Below, in pieces: positions 50,666 through 59,060 of a DNA stretch of 64,000 bases. Location of the stretch: NCBI RefSeq assembly GCF_005925345.1, contig NZ_SSHJ01000017.1:39840-103839 (forward strand), in the 5' to 3' direction. How positions within the stretch are numbered: the stretch's first letter is position 1; every line of letters starts with the position of its first letter. The position numbers and the translations under genes are program-made. The notes under the pieces were generated by a model. The model made no database searches. It was not told the DNA's origin and saw only the letters and a program-made list of their open reading frames with translations. This DNA is from Pedobacter ureilyticus (lineage in GTDB: Bacteria; Bacteroidota; Bacteroidia; Sphingobacteriales; Sphingobacteriaceae).

Positions 50666-51568
50666 ATGAAAATAGCCGCTATAGACTTAGGAACCAATAC
50701 CTTTCATCTTATCATTGCTGAGCAAACCGCGAGCGAGCTGAAAATTAGCTACAAAACCAACAAACCTATCAAACTTGGCGAAGACATTACTAAAGCAAAC
50801 AAGATTATCCCTACAGCGTTTGAACGGGGTTTGAATTGTTTAAAAGACTTTAAAAAGACGCTTGACCTCTACGAAGTAAAAAAACTTAGAGCAGTAGCCA
50901 CTTCTGGAGTTCGCAGTGCTAGCAATGGGCAAGATTTTATCAATACCGTAAATAAAGAAACTGGAATTGTAATTGACATTATTGACGGCGAAGAAGAAGC
51001 AAACCTCATTTACGAAGGAGTAAAACTAAGTGGTGCCATACACGGAAAATCGCTAATTATGGATATTGGAGGTGGCAGTACCGAATTTATTTTTTGTGAC
51101 GAAAATGGATTTTATTGGAAAAAAAGCTTCGATATTGGAGCTGCTAGACTGATGCAAAAATTCTTCAAATCAGACCCTATTAATCAAGAACATCAAGAGC
51201 AAATTAAAGACCATTTGAAAGAGAATTTAGTGGAGTTAATTGCTTTTGGTAAAGCATTTGGAGCTGACACTTTAATTGGTTCTGCTGGCGCTTTTGAAAC
51301 TTATGCAGAAGTAATAGATCCAACCATAAACATCCAACAGATTGCAAAAGCACAAATTGATATAAAGGCTTATCACCAATTGAGTAAAAGGCTAATTAGT
51401 TCTACACACCAAGAACGTGGCCAAATGCCCAATCTAATTCCCTTGCGAGTAGATATGATTGTGATGGCCTCACTAATTACCGATTATGTTTTAGCAGAAC
51501 TTAACTTACAGCAAATCACTTTATCTACTTACGATTTGAAAATGGGCGTTCTGCAAACTCTTAAATAG
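50666..51568 (+). CDS. ppx: Exopolyphosphatase, Ppx/GppA family
   Basis: From the ATG at 50666 (MKIAAIDLGTNTFHL) 300 residues, matching the short one-domain-pair form common in Bacteroidota. ASKHA-fold motifs: phosphate 1 AAIDLGTNTFHLI, AVATSGVRSASNGQDF, the Glu in IIDGEEEANLIYEGV, phosphate 2 LIMDIGGGSTEFIF and LIGSAGAFET. It removes terminal phosphate from polyphosphate or hydrolyses pppGpp; the HD tail of longer Ppx enzymes is absent. The final 26 codons were copied in the 232-bp duplication that follows. Confidence 0.9.
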   Translation: MKIAAIDLGTNTFHLIIAEQTASELKISYKTNKPIKLGEDITKANKIIPTAFERGLNCLKDFKKTLDLYEVKKLRAVATSGVRSASNGQDFINTVNKETGIVIDIIDGEEEANLIYEGVKLSGAIHGKSLIMDIGGGSTEFIFCDENGFYWKKSFDIGAARLMQKFFKSDPINQEHQEQIKDHLKENLVELIAFGKAFGADTLIGSAGAFETYAEVIDPTINIQQIAKAQIDIKAYHQLSKRLISSTHQERGQMPNLIPLRVDMIVMASLITDYVLAELNLQQITLSTYDLKMGVLQTLK

Positions 51569-51952
51569 TACCTTATTCCAGATTTATTCTGCAACCACGA
51601 AGTGATCAGCGCAGCTAATCGTAATGCGGTAGACATACAACTTTGTAAGCGCTTTAAGATTCCCGCCTACGCGGGAATGACGACAGAGCCTAAAAAATAG
51701 CAGGGTACAAAACTTATAGGTTTTAGCAGAACTTAACCTACAGCAAATCACTTTATCTACTTACGATTTGAAAATGGGCGTTTTGCAAACTCTTAAATAG
51801 TACGTCATTCCAGATTTATTCTGCAACCACGAAGTGATCAGCGCAGCTAATCGTAATGCGGTAGACATACAACTTTGTAAGTGCTTTAAAATTCCCGCCT
51901 ACGCGGGAATGACGACAGGGCCTAAGAAATAGCAGGGCACAAAACTTATAGG
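51488..51952 (+). repeat. 232-bp tandem duplication spanning the end of ppx
   Basis: Copy 1 is about 51488-51720, copy 2 about 51720-51952, exact period 232 (GTTTTAGCAG at 51488 and 51720; ACTTATAGG ends at 51720 and 51952). Roughly ten mismatches. Each copy contains the last 26 codons of ppx, a GATCAGCGCAGC stretch and a hairpin ATTCCCGC-CTAC-GCGGGAAT (51659-51678 and 51891-51910). Confidence 0.95.
51722..51800 (+). pseudogene. Duplicated C-terminal fragment of ppx
   Basis: The last 26 codons of ppx and its TAG (51798-51800) are repeated here in frame but without any start region. Within the fragment only two bases differ from the functional copy, a TTA/CTA and a CTG/TTG pair, both silent leucine changes. 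Confidence 0.85.
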
Positions 51953-51977
51953 TAAACCTTAATACTTGCAACCTAAC

Positions 51978-53198
51978 TTACTTAAACCTAATCGCTTTCA
52001 GCGGACTTATCCTACTTACCAACATCGAAGGAATAATTAAAACAAGAGCACAAATTACAATGGTAACTAAATTTAAAAGCAACACATCTATAAAGTGCAC
52101 CTCAATTGGCACATAATCTAAGTAGTAATTGGCTTGGTCTAACTTAAATAAATGGGTGTATTGCTGCAAATAACAGAGCCCAAGACCCAAAATATTACCC
52201 ATCAAAAGACCCAAGCTAACCAGGTAAATCGCATTGTAGAGAAAAATCTTCATCATGCTGCTATTGGGCATTCCCATCGCTTTTAAAATACCAATCATAT
52301 TGGTGCGTTCTAAAATCATAATTAGCAAAGCGGTAATCATGTTAATTACTCCTACAATCAACATAAGTGTTAAAATTACGTTGGTATTTACATCCAATAA
52401 AGAGAGCCAGGTAAATATTTCTGGCGTACTTTCCTCTACCGATCGCGACCTTAGCTTCAGTTCTAAGCTACTATAAACATCATCGGCCACGGGCTTTAAA
52501 AGTTTAAAATCTTTGATACGCACTTCAATTCCGCCAGTTTCATTTGCTTGCCAATTGTTTAAACGCCTAATCAGCGCTAAATCTCCTATTACAAAGCCTT
52601 TATCTAAGTTTTCAATACCAATATGATAAATGCCCACAATCGTCATTTTTCTCTTTCTCGGCGGATTTTGTACAAAATGCATAATGAAAGTATCCCCAGT
52701 CTTCAGCATCAATCGCCTTGCCGTGAAATCAGAAATGAGTATCTGTTGAGCAGATTTAGTACTGTCAGTAAAATCAATAATTTTACCACTCACCAAGTGC
52801 TTTTTAATGTAATCCCAATTGTAAGTTCGGTCTATACCTTTAAAATTAATTCCTTCTACTTCGCCATTGGCCACAATAATAGCCGGCTTGGTAGCAAAAG
52901 GATAATAGGCCGCAATTTCCTTATTGTTCTTGAGGTGATTTAGTGTAGTGTCGTTAGGTATAAATGGAGATTTTTCGAACGAGCCATTCAAATCATACCG
53001 GTAGATCTGGATATCGCCGACAAAACCTCTTACCTTGTCTTGTATTTCGGTTTTAAAACCCTTAATAATAGCTACAGAGAGGATCATTACTGCCAAACTC
53101 AGCATTACGCCCGCAATTGCAATACGCACAATTAACTTAGAAAAGGTTCTTTCGGCTTTTAAAGAAATACGTCTCGATATGAAATAGGCTACATTCAA
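51978..53198 (-). CDS. Lipoprotein-releasing ABC transporter permease, LolC/LolE type
   Basis: 406 residues with the LolCE order: an N-terminal helix (IVRIAIAGVMLSLAVMILSVAIIKGF), a large periplasmic MacB-PCD-like domain (about 45-270), and an FtsX domain of three helices (VILTLMLIVGVINMITALLIMIL with ILKAMGMPNSSMMKIFLYNAIYLV). The start MNVAYFISRRISLKAERTFSKLIVRIA is typical. It releases lipoproteins from the inner membrane together with LolD, which is not in this window. Bacteroidota often use a single LolC/E subunit. Confidence 0.92.
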   Translation of the reverse strand: MNVAYFISRRISLKAERTFSKLIVRIAIAGVMLSLAVMILSVAIIKGFKTEIQDKVRGFVGDIQIYRYDLNGSFEKSPFIPNDTTLNHLKNNKEIAAYYPFATKPAIIVANGEVEGINFKGIDRTYNWDYIKKHLVSGKIIDFTDSTKSAQQILISDFTARRLMLKTGDTFIMHFVQNPPRKRKMTIVGIYHIGIENLDKGFVIGDLALIRRLNNWQANETGGIEVRIKDFKLLKPVADDVYSSLELKLRSRSVEESTPEIFTWLSLLDVNTNVILTLMLIVGVINMITALLIMILERTNMIGILKAMGMPNSSMMKIFLYNAIYLVSLGLLMGNILGLGLCYLQQYTHLFKLDQANYYLDYVPIEVHFIDVLLLNLVTIVICALVLIIPSMLVSRISPLKAIRFK

Positions 53199-53275
53199 CT
53201 TTTTGCAATATTTTGTAACTTAGCAACAGTGCTAATTCAATTCCGCTTTAGCGCACACATGTTTAAAGTCTGATA

Positions 53276-54523
53276 ATGAATAAATCAATAGCATTTTTAA
53301 AACTTTTCTTAGTTGCATTTGCCTTTACCGCCTGCGGACAAAGCAGCAAAAAAGTGCAAAAAACAAGCTCAAACATCACTAAAACCTCAATTTCAACTCA
53401 GTTTAAAACTGGTGCCGAACAAACCGAAATTTACCTTCCGCTACTAAAAGGTAAACGCGTAGGCATGGTGGTTAATCCAACATCTATTATTGGCAAAACT
53501 ACTATTGTTGACAGTTTGCTAAAACGTGGTGTAAAAATAGTAAAGATTTTTGGACCAGAGCATGGTTTTAGAGGTAATGCTAGTGCAGGGGTTCATGTAG
53601 ACAATGAAATTGACGCAAAAACTGGTATTAAAGTAGTTTCTCTTTATGGAAAACAAAGCACACCAAGCAAAGAAAACTTGGCAGACATTGACGTCATGAT
53701 ATTTGATATTCAGGATGTTGGCGTTCGTTTCTATACTTATATCAACACGTTACAGCGTGTAATGGAAGCTTGTGCCGCCAATGGCAAGGAAGTAATGATT
53801 TTCGACAGGCCAAATCCGAACGGTTTTGTAATTGATGGCCCTATTTTAGATCCACAGTTTAAATCAGGTATCGGTTTTCAACCAATTCCGGTAGCGCATG
53901 GCTTAACTGTTGGCGAATATGCACAAATGTTAAATGGCGAAGGTTGGTTAAAAAATAAACTGAAATGCAAAATTACCGTAGTTAAGAATGCAAACTATAC
54001 CCACGACATGCCTTATGAATTGCCAGTAGCGCCCTCTCCAAACCTAAACACTCCGCAATCTATTTTGCTTTACCCCAGCACCTGCTTATTCGAAGGTATT
54101 TATATGAACTTAGGAAGAGGTACAAAATTTCCATTCACGGTATTGGGCGCACCCTATTACAAAGGCATTTACAGCTTTTCTTTTAAACCTGTTGGCATTA
54201 AAGGAATGGCAGAAACGCCGCTCTTTAAAGATCAGCTTTGCTACGGAATAGATTTAAGAAGTTATGACACCTCTATTTTCAGAAAAACAAGGCAAATCAA
54301 CATCCAGTGGGTGATGGAACTTTACAAAGCCTCTCCTAAAAAAGAAACTTTCTTCGATTCAAAGTTAAGTAACCAACTGTTACCAATTGAAAGATTAATT
54401 GGCGTTGCCGATTTTAGACATCAAATTATTGCAGGTAAAAGCGAAACTGAAATTAGAGCAAGCTGGGAGCCCGGTTTGAGCAAGTACAAAGAAATGAGGA
54501 AGAAATATTTGCTATACAATTAG
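53276..54523 (+). CDS. DUF1343 protein, NamZ-like exo-N-acetylmuramidase
   Basis: 415 residues. Lipoprotein-like start (lipobox FTAC-Gly, Cys20). DUF1343 motifs: GKRVGMVVNPTSI, VKIFGPEHGFRGNASAGV, VSLYGKQSTPS, MIFDIQDVGVRFYTYINTL and FDRPNPNGFVIDGPILD, then SPNLNTPQSILLYPSTCLFEG. The characterised members (NamZ) release N-acetylmuramic acid from the non-reducing end of murein fragments. With the two NlpC/P60 genes and the Ala-Glu epimerase this fits scavenging of the cell's own wall. Starts divergently to the LolC/E gene across 77 nt. Confidence 0.88.
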   Translation: MNKSIAFLKLFLVAFAFTACGQSSKKVQKTSSNITKTSISTQFKTGAEQTEIYLPLLKGKRVGMVVNPTSIIGKTTIVDSLLKRGVKIVKIFGPEHGFRGNASAGVHVDNEIDAKTGIKVVSLYGKQSTPSKENLADIDVMIFDIQDVGVRFYTYINTLQRVMEACAANGKEVMIFDRPNPNGFVIDGPILDPQFKSGIGFQPIPVAHGLTVGEYAQMLNGEGWLKNKLKCKITVVKNANYTHDMPYELPVAPSPNLNTPQSILLYPSTCLFEGIYMNLGRGTKFPFTVLGAPYYKGIYSFSFKPVGIKGMAETPLFKDQLCYGIDLRSYDTSIFRKTRQINIQWVMELYKASPKKETFFDSKLSNQLLPIERLIGVADFRHQIIAGKSETEIRASWEPGLSKYKEMRKKYLLYN

Positions 54524-54524
54524 A

Positions 54525-54582
54525 AGTTACGGGTTGCGAGTTATGGGTTATGAGATTGAGCCCGTAACTCGTAACCAAAAAC
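54525..54582. repeat. GTTACGAGTTATGGG-type inverted repeat, copy 2
   Basis: GTTACGGGTTGCGAG followed by CCCGTAACTCGTAAC, almost the same element as at 15661-15719. It fills the convergent gap between the NamZ-like gene and pcm. Confidence 0.6.
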
Positions 54583-54592
54583 TGGCAACGCA

Positions 54593-55258
54593 TCACCAAG
54601 CCTGATCGCCAACCAAAGGCACAAACCTAAAAGTATCCAATTCTATTCTATCGTATTCGTTTTCGCTAACGCGGATAACGGTAATCATCTTCTGAGATTT
54701 TTCGTCTCCGACCGGAATTACCAAAATTCCGCCAATTTTGAGTTGCTTTAATAAAATTTCTGGTACAAAAGGTGCTCCTGCTGTTACAATTATTTTTGCA
54801 TAGGGCGCATGTGCTTCAATACCTTTGGAGCCATCGCCCAAAAAGAAATTTGCTTTATAGCCCATTCCGGGAAGTACTTTTATGGTTCTGTTATAGATAT
54901 TTGCCTGTCTTTCTATGGTATAAACTTCTGCACCAAGCTCCATTAAAATACACGTCTGATAACCCGAACCCGTTCCAATTTCCAGAACTTTGTCGCCTTT
55001 TTGGATATGCAATAACTCGGTTTGATAAGCTACCGTATAAGGTTGCGAAATGGTCTGTCCATCTCCAATAGGAAAAGCAATGTCTCTATAGGCTTGGTTC
55101 CAAAACGTTTCATCAAAAAAGAAATGGCGAGGCACTTTTCCAATTGCCCGAAGTACCTTAGCATCAGATATTCCCCGTTCTTTTAAGATTTCTACAAGTT
55201 TTTTTCTTGCTCCCTTTTCTCTGTAATTATCTACAAACTTATACGCCATTTGCGTCAA
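54593..55258 (-). CDS. pcm: Protein-L-isoaspartate O-methyltransferase
   Basis: 221 residues. Class I methyltransferase fold with the PIMT marks: AIGKVPRHFFFDE, GDGQTISQPYTVAYQTELL just before the SAM site, then VLEIGTGSGYQTCIL (motif I) and AKIIVTAGAPFVPEILLKQL. The final motif GGILVIPVGD is present. It methylates damaged isoaspartyl residues to start repair. The start could be the ATG at 55258 or the one three codons on (55249). Confidence 0.95.
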   Translation of the reverse strand: MTQMAYKFVDNYREKGARKKLVEILKERGISDAKVLRAIGKVPRHFFFDETFWNQAYRDIAFPIGDGQTISQPYTVAYQTELLHIQKGDKVLEIGTGSGYQTCILMELGAEVYTIERQANIYNRTIKVLPGMGYKANFFLGDGSKGIEAHAPYAKIIVTAGAPFVPEILLKQLKIGGILVIPVGDEKSQKMITVIRVSENEYDRIELDTFRFVPLVGDQAW

Positions 55259-55402
55259 AAATAGCTTTAAACTCGGTATTTAACGAAATTATAGTTTATA
55301 ATTTTTACCAACAATTTCAGCATTAAACCAATTTGTGAGCGCTAATTCGCAAGCAACTAATTTAATAACAGCGCAAAAACGTTTACCGTAACAAATATTT
55401 TA

Positions 55403-55410
55403 TATTTTTG
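55403..55410 (+). promoter_or_regulatory. Promoter -7 box of the outer-membrane protein at 55430
   Basis: TATTTTTG matches TAnnTTTG; a GTTTACC word 18-21 nt upstream could be the -33 part. The predicted start of transcription is about 13 nt before the ATG. Confidence 0.45.
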
Positions 55411-55429
55411 CGCTATCAAAATCGTTTGC

Positions 55430-56113
55430 ATGAATAGAATTATACTGGTTATTGCTTCATTATTGATTAGCCTCTCAGCGTTTTCACAAGTAGATGGAAC
55501 TTACAACTACAGTATTGGTGTAAGAGGCTATAGCTTAATGCAAATGCCAAAAATCTTGCAACAAACCAATACCGAAGACTTTACCGATATGTGGTTAAAT
55601 GGGGGTATGATTAAATTTAACGACAACCAAATTGCGTTTAGAATTAGTGGACATTATTTATTCAAAAGAAATTTCACTTTCAATAATAAATGCGACAATT
55701 GCGAGACTGCTAGTGGTAAAATGACCGATTATGCCGTAAAATTTGGTTTCGAGAAGAATTTCAATTATTCGGTAATACAGCCCTATTTTGCTGCCGACTT
55801 TGGTTATAGATCTCATAGCTTTAAAGGAAATATAGTGCCAATTAATAGCGCTAGCTTAAACAGTACATCTTCTACCAACACCAGTAAAAGCGGTGGCGTT
55901 TTTAGTCCTACGTTGGGTATAAAAGCCAACATTATTAGCCAACTGAGCATTTTTGTAGAGTCGAGTTTAGATTTTTATTACGCTTACGAACGTCAGGAAA
56001 CCACTTACGATGACGTAGCCAATACCAGAACTTTTGCCAAGTACAATAAGTTAGAAACGTTGTTAAATCCGGTTTCTGTTGGTGTACAAATTCATTTGGT
56101 ACGCAAAAACTAA
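55430..56113 (+). CDS. Outer-membrane beta-barrel-like exported protein
   Basis: 227 residues. A signal peptide ends SAFS-Q (residue 20), then VDGTYNYSIGVRGYSLMQMP. Alternating strands (QIAFRISGHYLFKRNFTF, DYAVKFGFEKNFNYSVIQPYFAADFGYRS, LGIKANIISQLSIFVESSLDFYYAY) and an ending SVGVQIHLVRKN suggest a small barrel. A CDNCETASGK loop has two cysteines. No name. Its stop codon overlaps the priA stop by 4 nt (CTAA). Confidence 0.75.
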   Translation: MNRIILVIASLLISLSAFSQVDGTYNYSIGVRGYSLMQMPKILQQTNTEDFTDMWLNGGMIKFNDNQIAFRISGHYLFKRNFTFNNKCDNCETASGKMTDYAVKFGFEKNFNYSVIQPYFAADFGYRSHSFKGNIVPINSASLNSTSSTNTSKSGGVFSPTLGIKANIISQLSIFVESSLDFYYAYERQETTYDDVANTRTFAKYNKLETLLNPVSVGVQIHLVRKN

Positions 56114-58584
56114 TAAGGATCTACATCTATTTGTGTAATTACACTTCTAAATTCTTTTTGAGAATTGAAGTCTTTTATTGTATCTACCAATACCGTTTTA
56201 ACTTTCTGCATAGCGGCAGTACGCTCAATTTTAAGGATAATTTGCTTGATATAGTAATTCCTAACCCTTGAAACCAAAGGCTGCTCTGGCCCCAAAACCC
56301 TTTTACCCAATTGTGCCCTTAGGTTTGAGGCTAAGGTTTGAGCAGCAATGTTCAGCACATTGGCATCCTTATGCTTAACGTTAATAAAAATGAGCCTAGA
56401 AAACGGCGGATAATTAAATTGTTTACGTTCTTCCAATTCATCAGCATACATTTGCTCGTAATCATTATTAATTACCTGTTTAATGATACGATGATCATCA
56501 GCATAAGCCTGTATGCACACTTTTCCCTGCTTATCTCTTCGGCCTGCCCTACCTGCAACCTGTGCCAACAACTGGTAACTTCGCTCAAAGGCCCTAAAAT
56601 CTGGAAAGTTCAATAAGGTATCTGCGTTAATTACACCAATTAAGCTTACATTTTCAAAATCCAGTCCTTTAGCTACCATTTGAGTTCCAATCAAGATATC
56701 GTTTTTCTTCTCTTGGAAATCACTGATAATCTGTTGCATCCCGTTCTTGGTTCTTGTGCTGTCCAAATCCAGTCTGGCAATTTTCGCATCCGGAAAAATC
56801 AAACTTAGTTCTTCTTCTATGCGCTCGGTACCAAAACCTTTTTGCTCTACGTGTACAGAACCACAAGCCGGACAAACATTGATACTACTTTGATGGTAAC
56901 CACAATAATGACAATGCAGTTTACCGCTAGATTTGTGGTAGGTTAAGCTTACATCGCAATTTACACACTTGGGAGCATAGCCACAGGTAGCGCAAATTAA
57001 AATGGTAGCATATCCCCTACGGTTTTGAAACAAAATTACCTGCTCCTTTTTTTCCAAGGCATCGGCAATGTCATCAATCAAAACGCTGGTAAAATAGGAT
57101 GTCATTTTCTTACGCTTCGTTTCTTCAGCTATGCTCACTACTTCTTGTAGTGGCAGCTGTACTCCGCCAAAACGCTCGGTTAATTCTACCAACCCATATT
57201 TATCTGTTTTGGCATTAAAATAGCTTTCTAAAGATGGTGTAGCAGAGCCCAAAACTACCTTGGCCTGATGCAAATACGCTAAATAAATAGCCGCATCTCT
57301 GGCCTGGTATCGTGGCGCTGGGTCATATTGTTTGTAAGAGTTTTCATGCTCCTCATCCACCACAATCAGTTTCAAATCCCTAAAAGGAAGTAATACCGCA
57401 GATCTAGCTCCGAGCACTACTTGATAGGCACCATCAAGTACTTTGTTCCAAATTTCTACACGTTCATTATCATTAAATTTAGAATGATAAACGCCAATTT
57501 TATTACCAAAGTAGAGTTTGATCCTTTCGACAATTTGCGTAGTTAAAGCAATTTCGGGAAGCAGAAACAATACCTGGCCCCCACCGGCAATGGCCTCTTC
57601 TATTAACTTAATGTAAAGCTGAGTTTTACCTGCCGCAGTAACACCGTGTAGCAAAACCACATCCTTAGTTTCGAACTGTTGCTTAACCTTTACCAATGCT
57701 ACTTTTTGATGCTCGCTCAATTCAAAGTTGATATCAAACTGCTCTCCGTCACTACTTAACCTACTAACTGGCCGCTTTTCGATGTTAAAGATCTCTTTAT
57801 CAGTTAATGCTTTTAACGCCGCTTGGCCGCTTCCACTTTCTTCTATCAGCTGATTTTTAGGCACAAAACCTTTGTCTTTACTCAACTTCAAATAGGCCAG
57901 CAGGGCATCCAACTGCTTGGGTGCCTTTTCCAGCTGTTCAAACAGCTTCCTCAAATTCGCCTCTTCGTGGTAGAAATCATTTAGCTTTACAAACGATTTA
58001 AGTAGTGGCTTATATTTATCAACCACCTCTTCGGCCGCTACAATTATTTCTTTGGCAATTAAAGCATTAACTATCGGATAAACTGTTTTTTGCCCTAAAA
58101 GTCCTGCAACCTCATCAATACTGATACGGTGTTGTTTATGTAGCACTTCAAATATGATTTGCTCTTTATCGCTCAAGTTCAGATCTTCTGGAAGTTCGTC
58201 TTTCAGCAACAATACCGTTTCGCTTGCCAATTTTAAACCTGTTGGCAGGGCAGCAGCCATTACATCGCCCTCATTACAGAGGTAATATGAGGTCATCCAG
58301 TTCCAAAACTCAAACTGTTTTTCGGTAACTACCGGATGCTGGTCCACCACATCAATAATATATTTTGCTTGGTAATGTTCTGGCGGAGTTTTACTAATGC
58401 GCTTCACCAAGGCCGTGTAAATTTTATGCTTACCAAACTGTAGCACCACACGCTTACCCACAGCAACCATTTCACTAAGTTCAAAAGGCACCCGATAAGT
58501 GTAGTTGATAGCTAACGAAAGCGGCAAAACCACTTCTACAAACAAGGTTTCTCGCTCCAAAAAATCCGACTCCGCAAAATCCAT
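56110..58584 (-). CDS. priA: Primosomal helicase PriA
   Basis: 824 residues. The N-terminal 3'-DNA-binding domain (residues about 10-100: LFVEVVLPLSLAINYTYRVP) and winged helix precede the helicase core: Walker A GVTAAGKT (314-321), DEEH in VVDEEHENSYKQ, LGSATPSLES and the C-terminal GTQMVAKGLDFENVSLIGV. Two zinc-binding sites use eight cysteines in CATCGYAPKCVNC ... CHYCGYHQ ... CPACGS. PriA restarts stalled replication forks. It directly follows the DUF423 gene (1-nt gap), so the two share a transcript. Confidence 0.97.
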   Translation of the reverse strand: MDFAESDFLERETLFVEVVLPLSLAINYTYRVPFELSEMVAVGKRVVLQFGKHKIYTALVKRISKTPPEHYQAKYIIDVVDQHPVVTEKQFEFWNWMTSYYLCNEGDVMAAALPTGLKLASETVLLLKDELPEDLNLSDKEQIIFEVLHKQHRISIDEVAGLLGQKTVYPIVNALIAKEIIVAAEEVVDKYKPLLKSFVKLNDFYHEEANLRKLFEQLEKAPKQLDALLAYLKLSKDKGFVPKNQLIEESGSGQAALKALTDKEIFNIEKRPVSRLSSDGEQFDINFELSEHQKVALVKVKQQFETKDVVLLHGVTAAGKTQLYIKLIEEAIAGGGQVLFLLPEIALTTQIVERIKLYFGNKIGVYHSKFNDNERVEIWNKVLDGAYQVVLGARSAVLLPFRDLKLIVVDEEHENSYKQYDPAPRYQARDAAIYLAYLHQAKVVLGSATPSLESYFNAKTDKYGLVELTERFGGVQLPLQEVVSIAEETKRKKMTSYFTSVLIDDIADALEKKEQVILFQNRRGYATILICATCGYAPKCVNCDVSLTYHKSSGKLHCHYCGYHQSSINVCPACGSVHVEQKGFGTERIEEELSLIFPDAKIARLDLDSTRTKNGMQQIISDFQEKKNDILIGTQMVAKGLDFENVSLIGVINADTLLNFPDFRAFERSYQLLAQVAGRAGRRDKQGKVCIQAYADDHRIIKQVINNDYEQMYADELEERKQFNYPPFSRLIFINVKHKDANVLNIAAQTLASNLRAQLGKRVLGPEQPLVSRVRNYYIKQIILKIERTAAMQKVKTVLVDTIKDFNSQKEFRSVITQIDVDPY

Positions 58585-58585
58585 T

Positions 58586-58972
58586 TTATTTATCTTTTAA
58601 TGCAGCTAAAAACAAGAAAATCCACCCCAAAATAAAAAACAAACCACCAATGGGCGTGATGGGGCCTAACACTTGTGTAAAAGACAAATGATAAGCATCT
58701 TTAAGAGCAAGCAAATATAATGAGCCAGAAAAAAAGACAATGCCCAAAACAAAAAACAAGAAAGAAAAACCAATGAGTTTATTTTTATAGCGGGCAAAAG
58801 TAGATAAGTATAAAATAGCAAAAGTATGATAAAACTGATACTCTACACCTTTTTGCCAAGTTTCTAACTGGTTTGGCGAAACCATACTTTTTAAACCGTG
58901 GGCACCAAAAGCACCTAATATTACGGCTAAAGCACCAAACAAAGCGGCAGTTAAGATTATTCTTTTATTCAT
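58586..58972 (-). CDS. DUF423 family membrane protein (YgdD type)
   Basis: From the ATG at 58972 (MNKRIILTAALFGALA) 128 residues; a TTG two codons earlier is less likely. Four helices with family marks LGAFGAHGLKSM and WQKGVEYQFYHTFAILYL, ending GPITPIGGLFFILGWIFLFLAAL. Function unknown in all organisms. It ends one base before priA begins. Confidence 0.9.
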   Translation of the reverse strand: MNKRIILTAALFGALAVILGAFGAHGLKSMVSPNQLETWQKGVEYQFYHTFAILYLSTFARYKNKLIGFSFLFFVLGIVFFSGSLYLLALKDAYHLSFTQVLGPITPIGGLFFILGWIFLFLAALKDK

Positions 58973-59041
58973 GAGCAACGGCTTTAAATAATGCTAAATT
59001 AAGAAAATGCCCTCATAATCTCACTAATCATAAAATTAAAT

Positions 59042-59049
59042 TAAATTTG
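59042..59049 (+). promoter_or_regulatory. Promoter -7 box ahead of the gene at 59061
   Basis: TAAATTTG fits TAnnTTTG. Its distance to the ATG at 59052 (2 nt) would leave no leader, which favours the ATG at 59061 as start. Confidence 0.35.
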
Positions 59050-59060
59050 CGATGGTTGAT

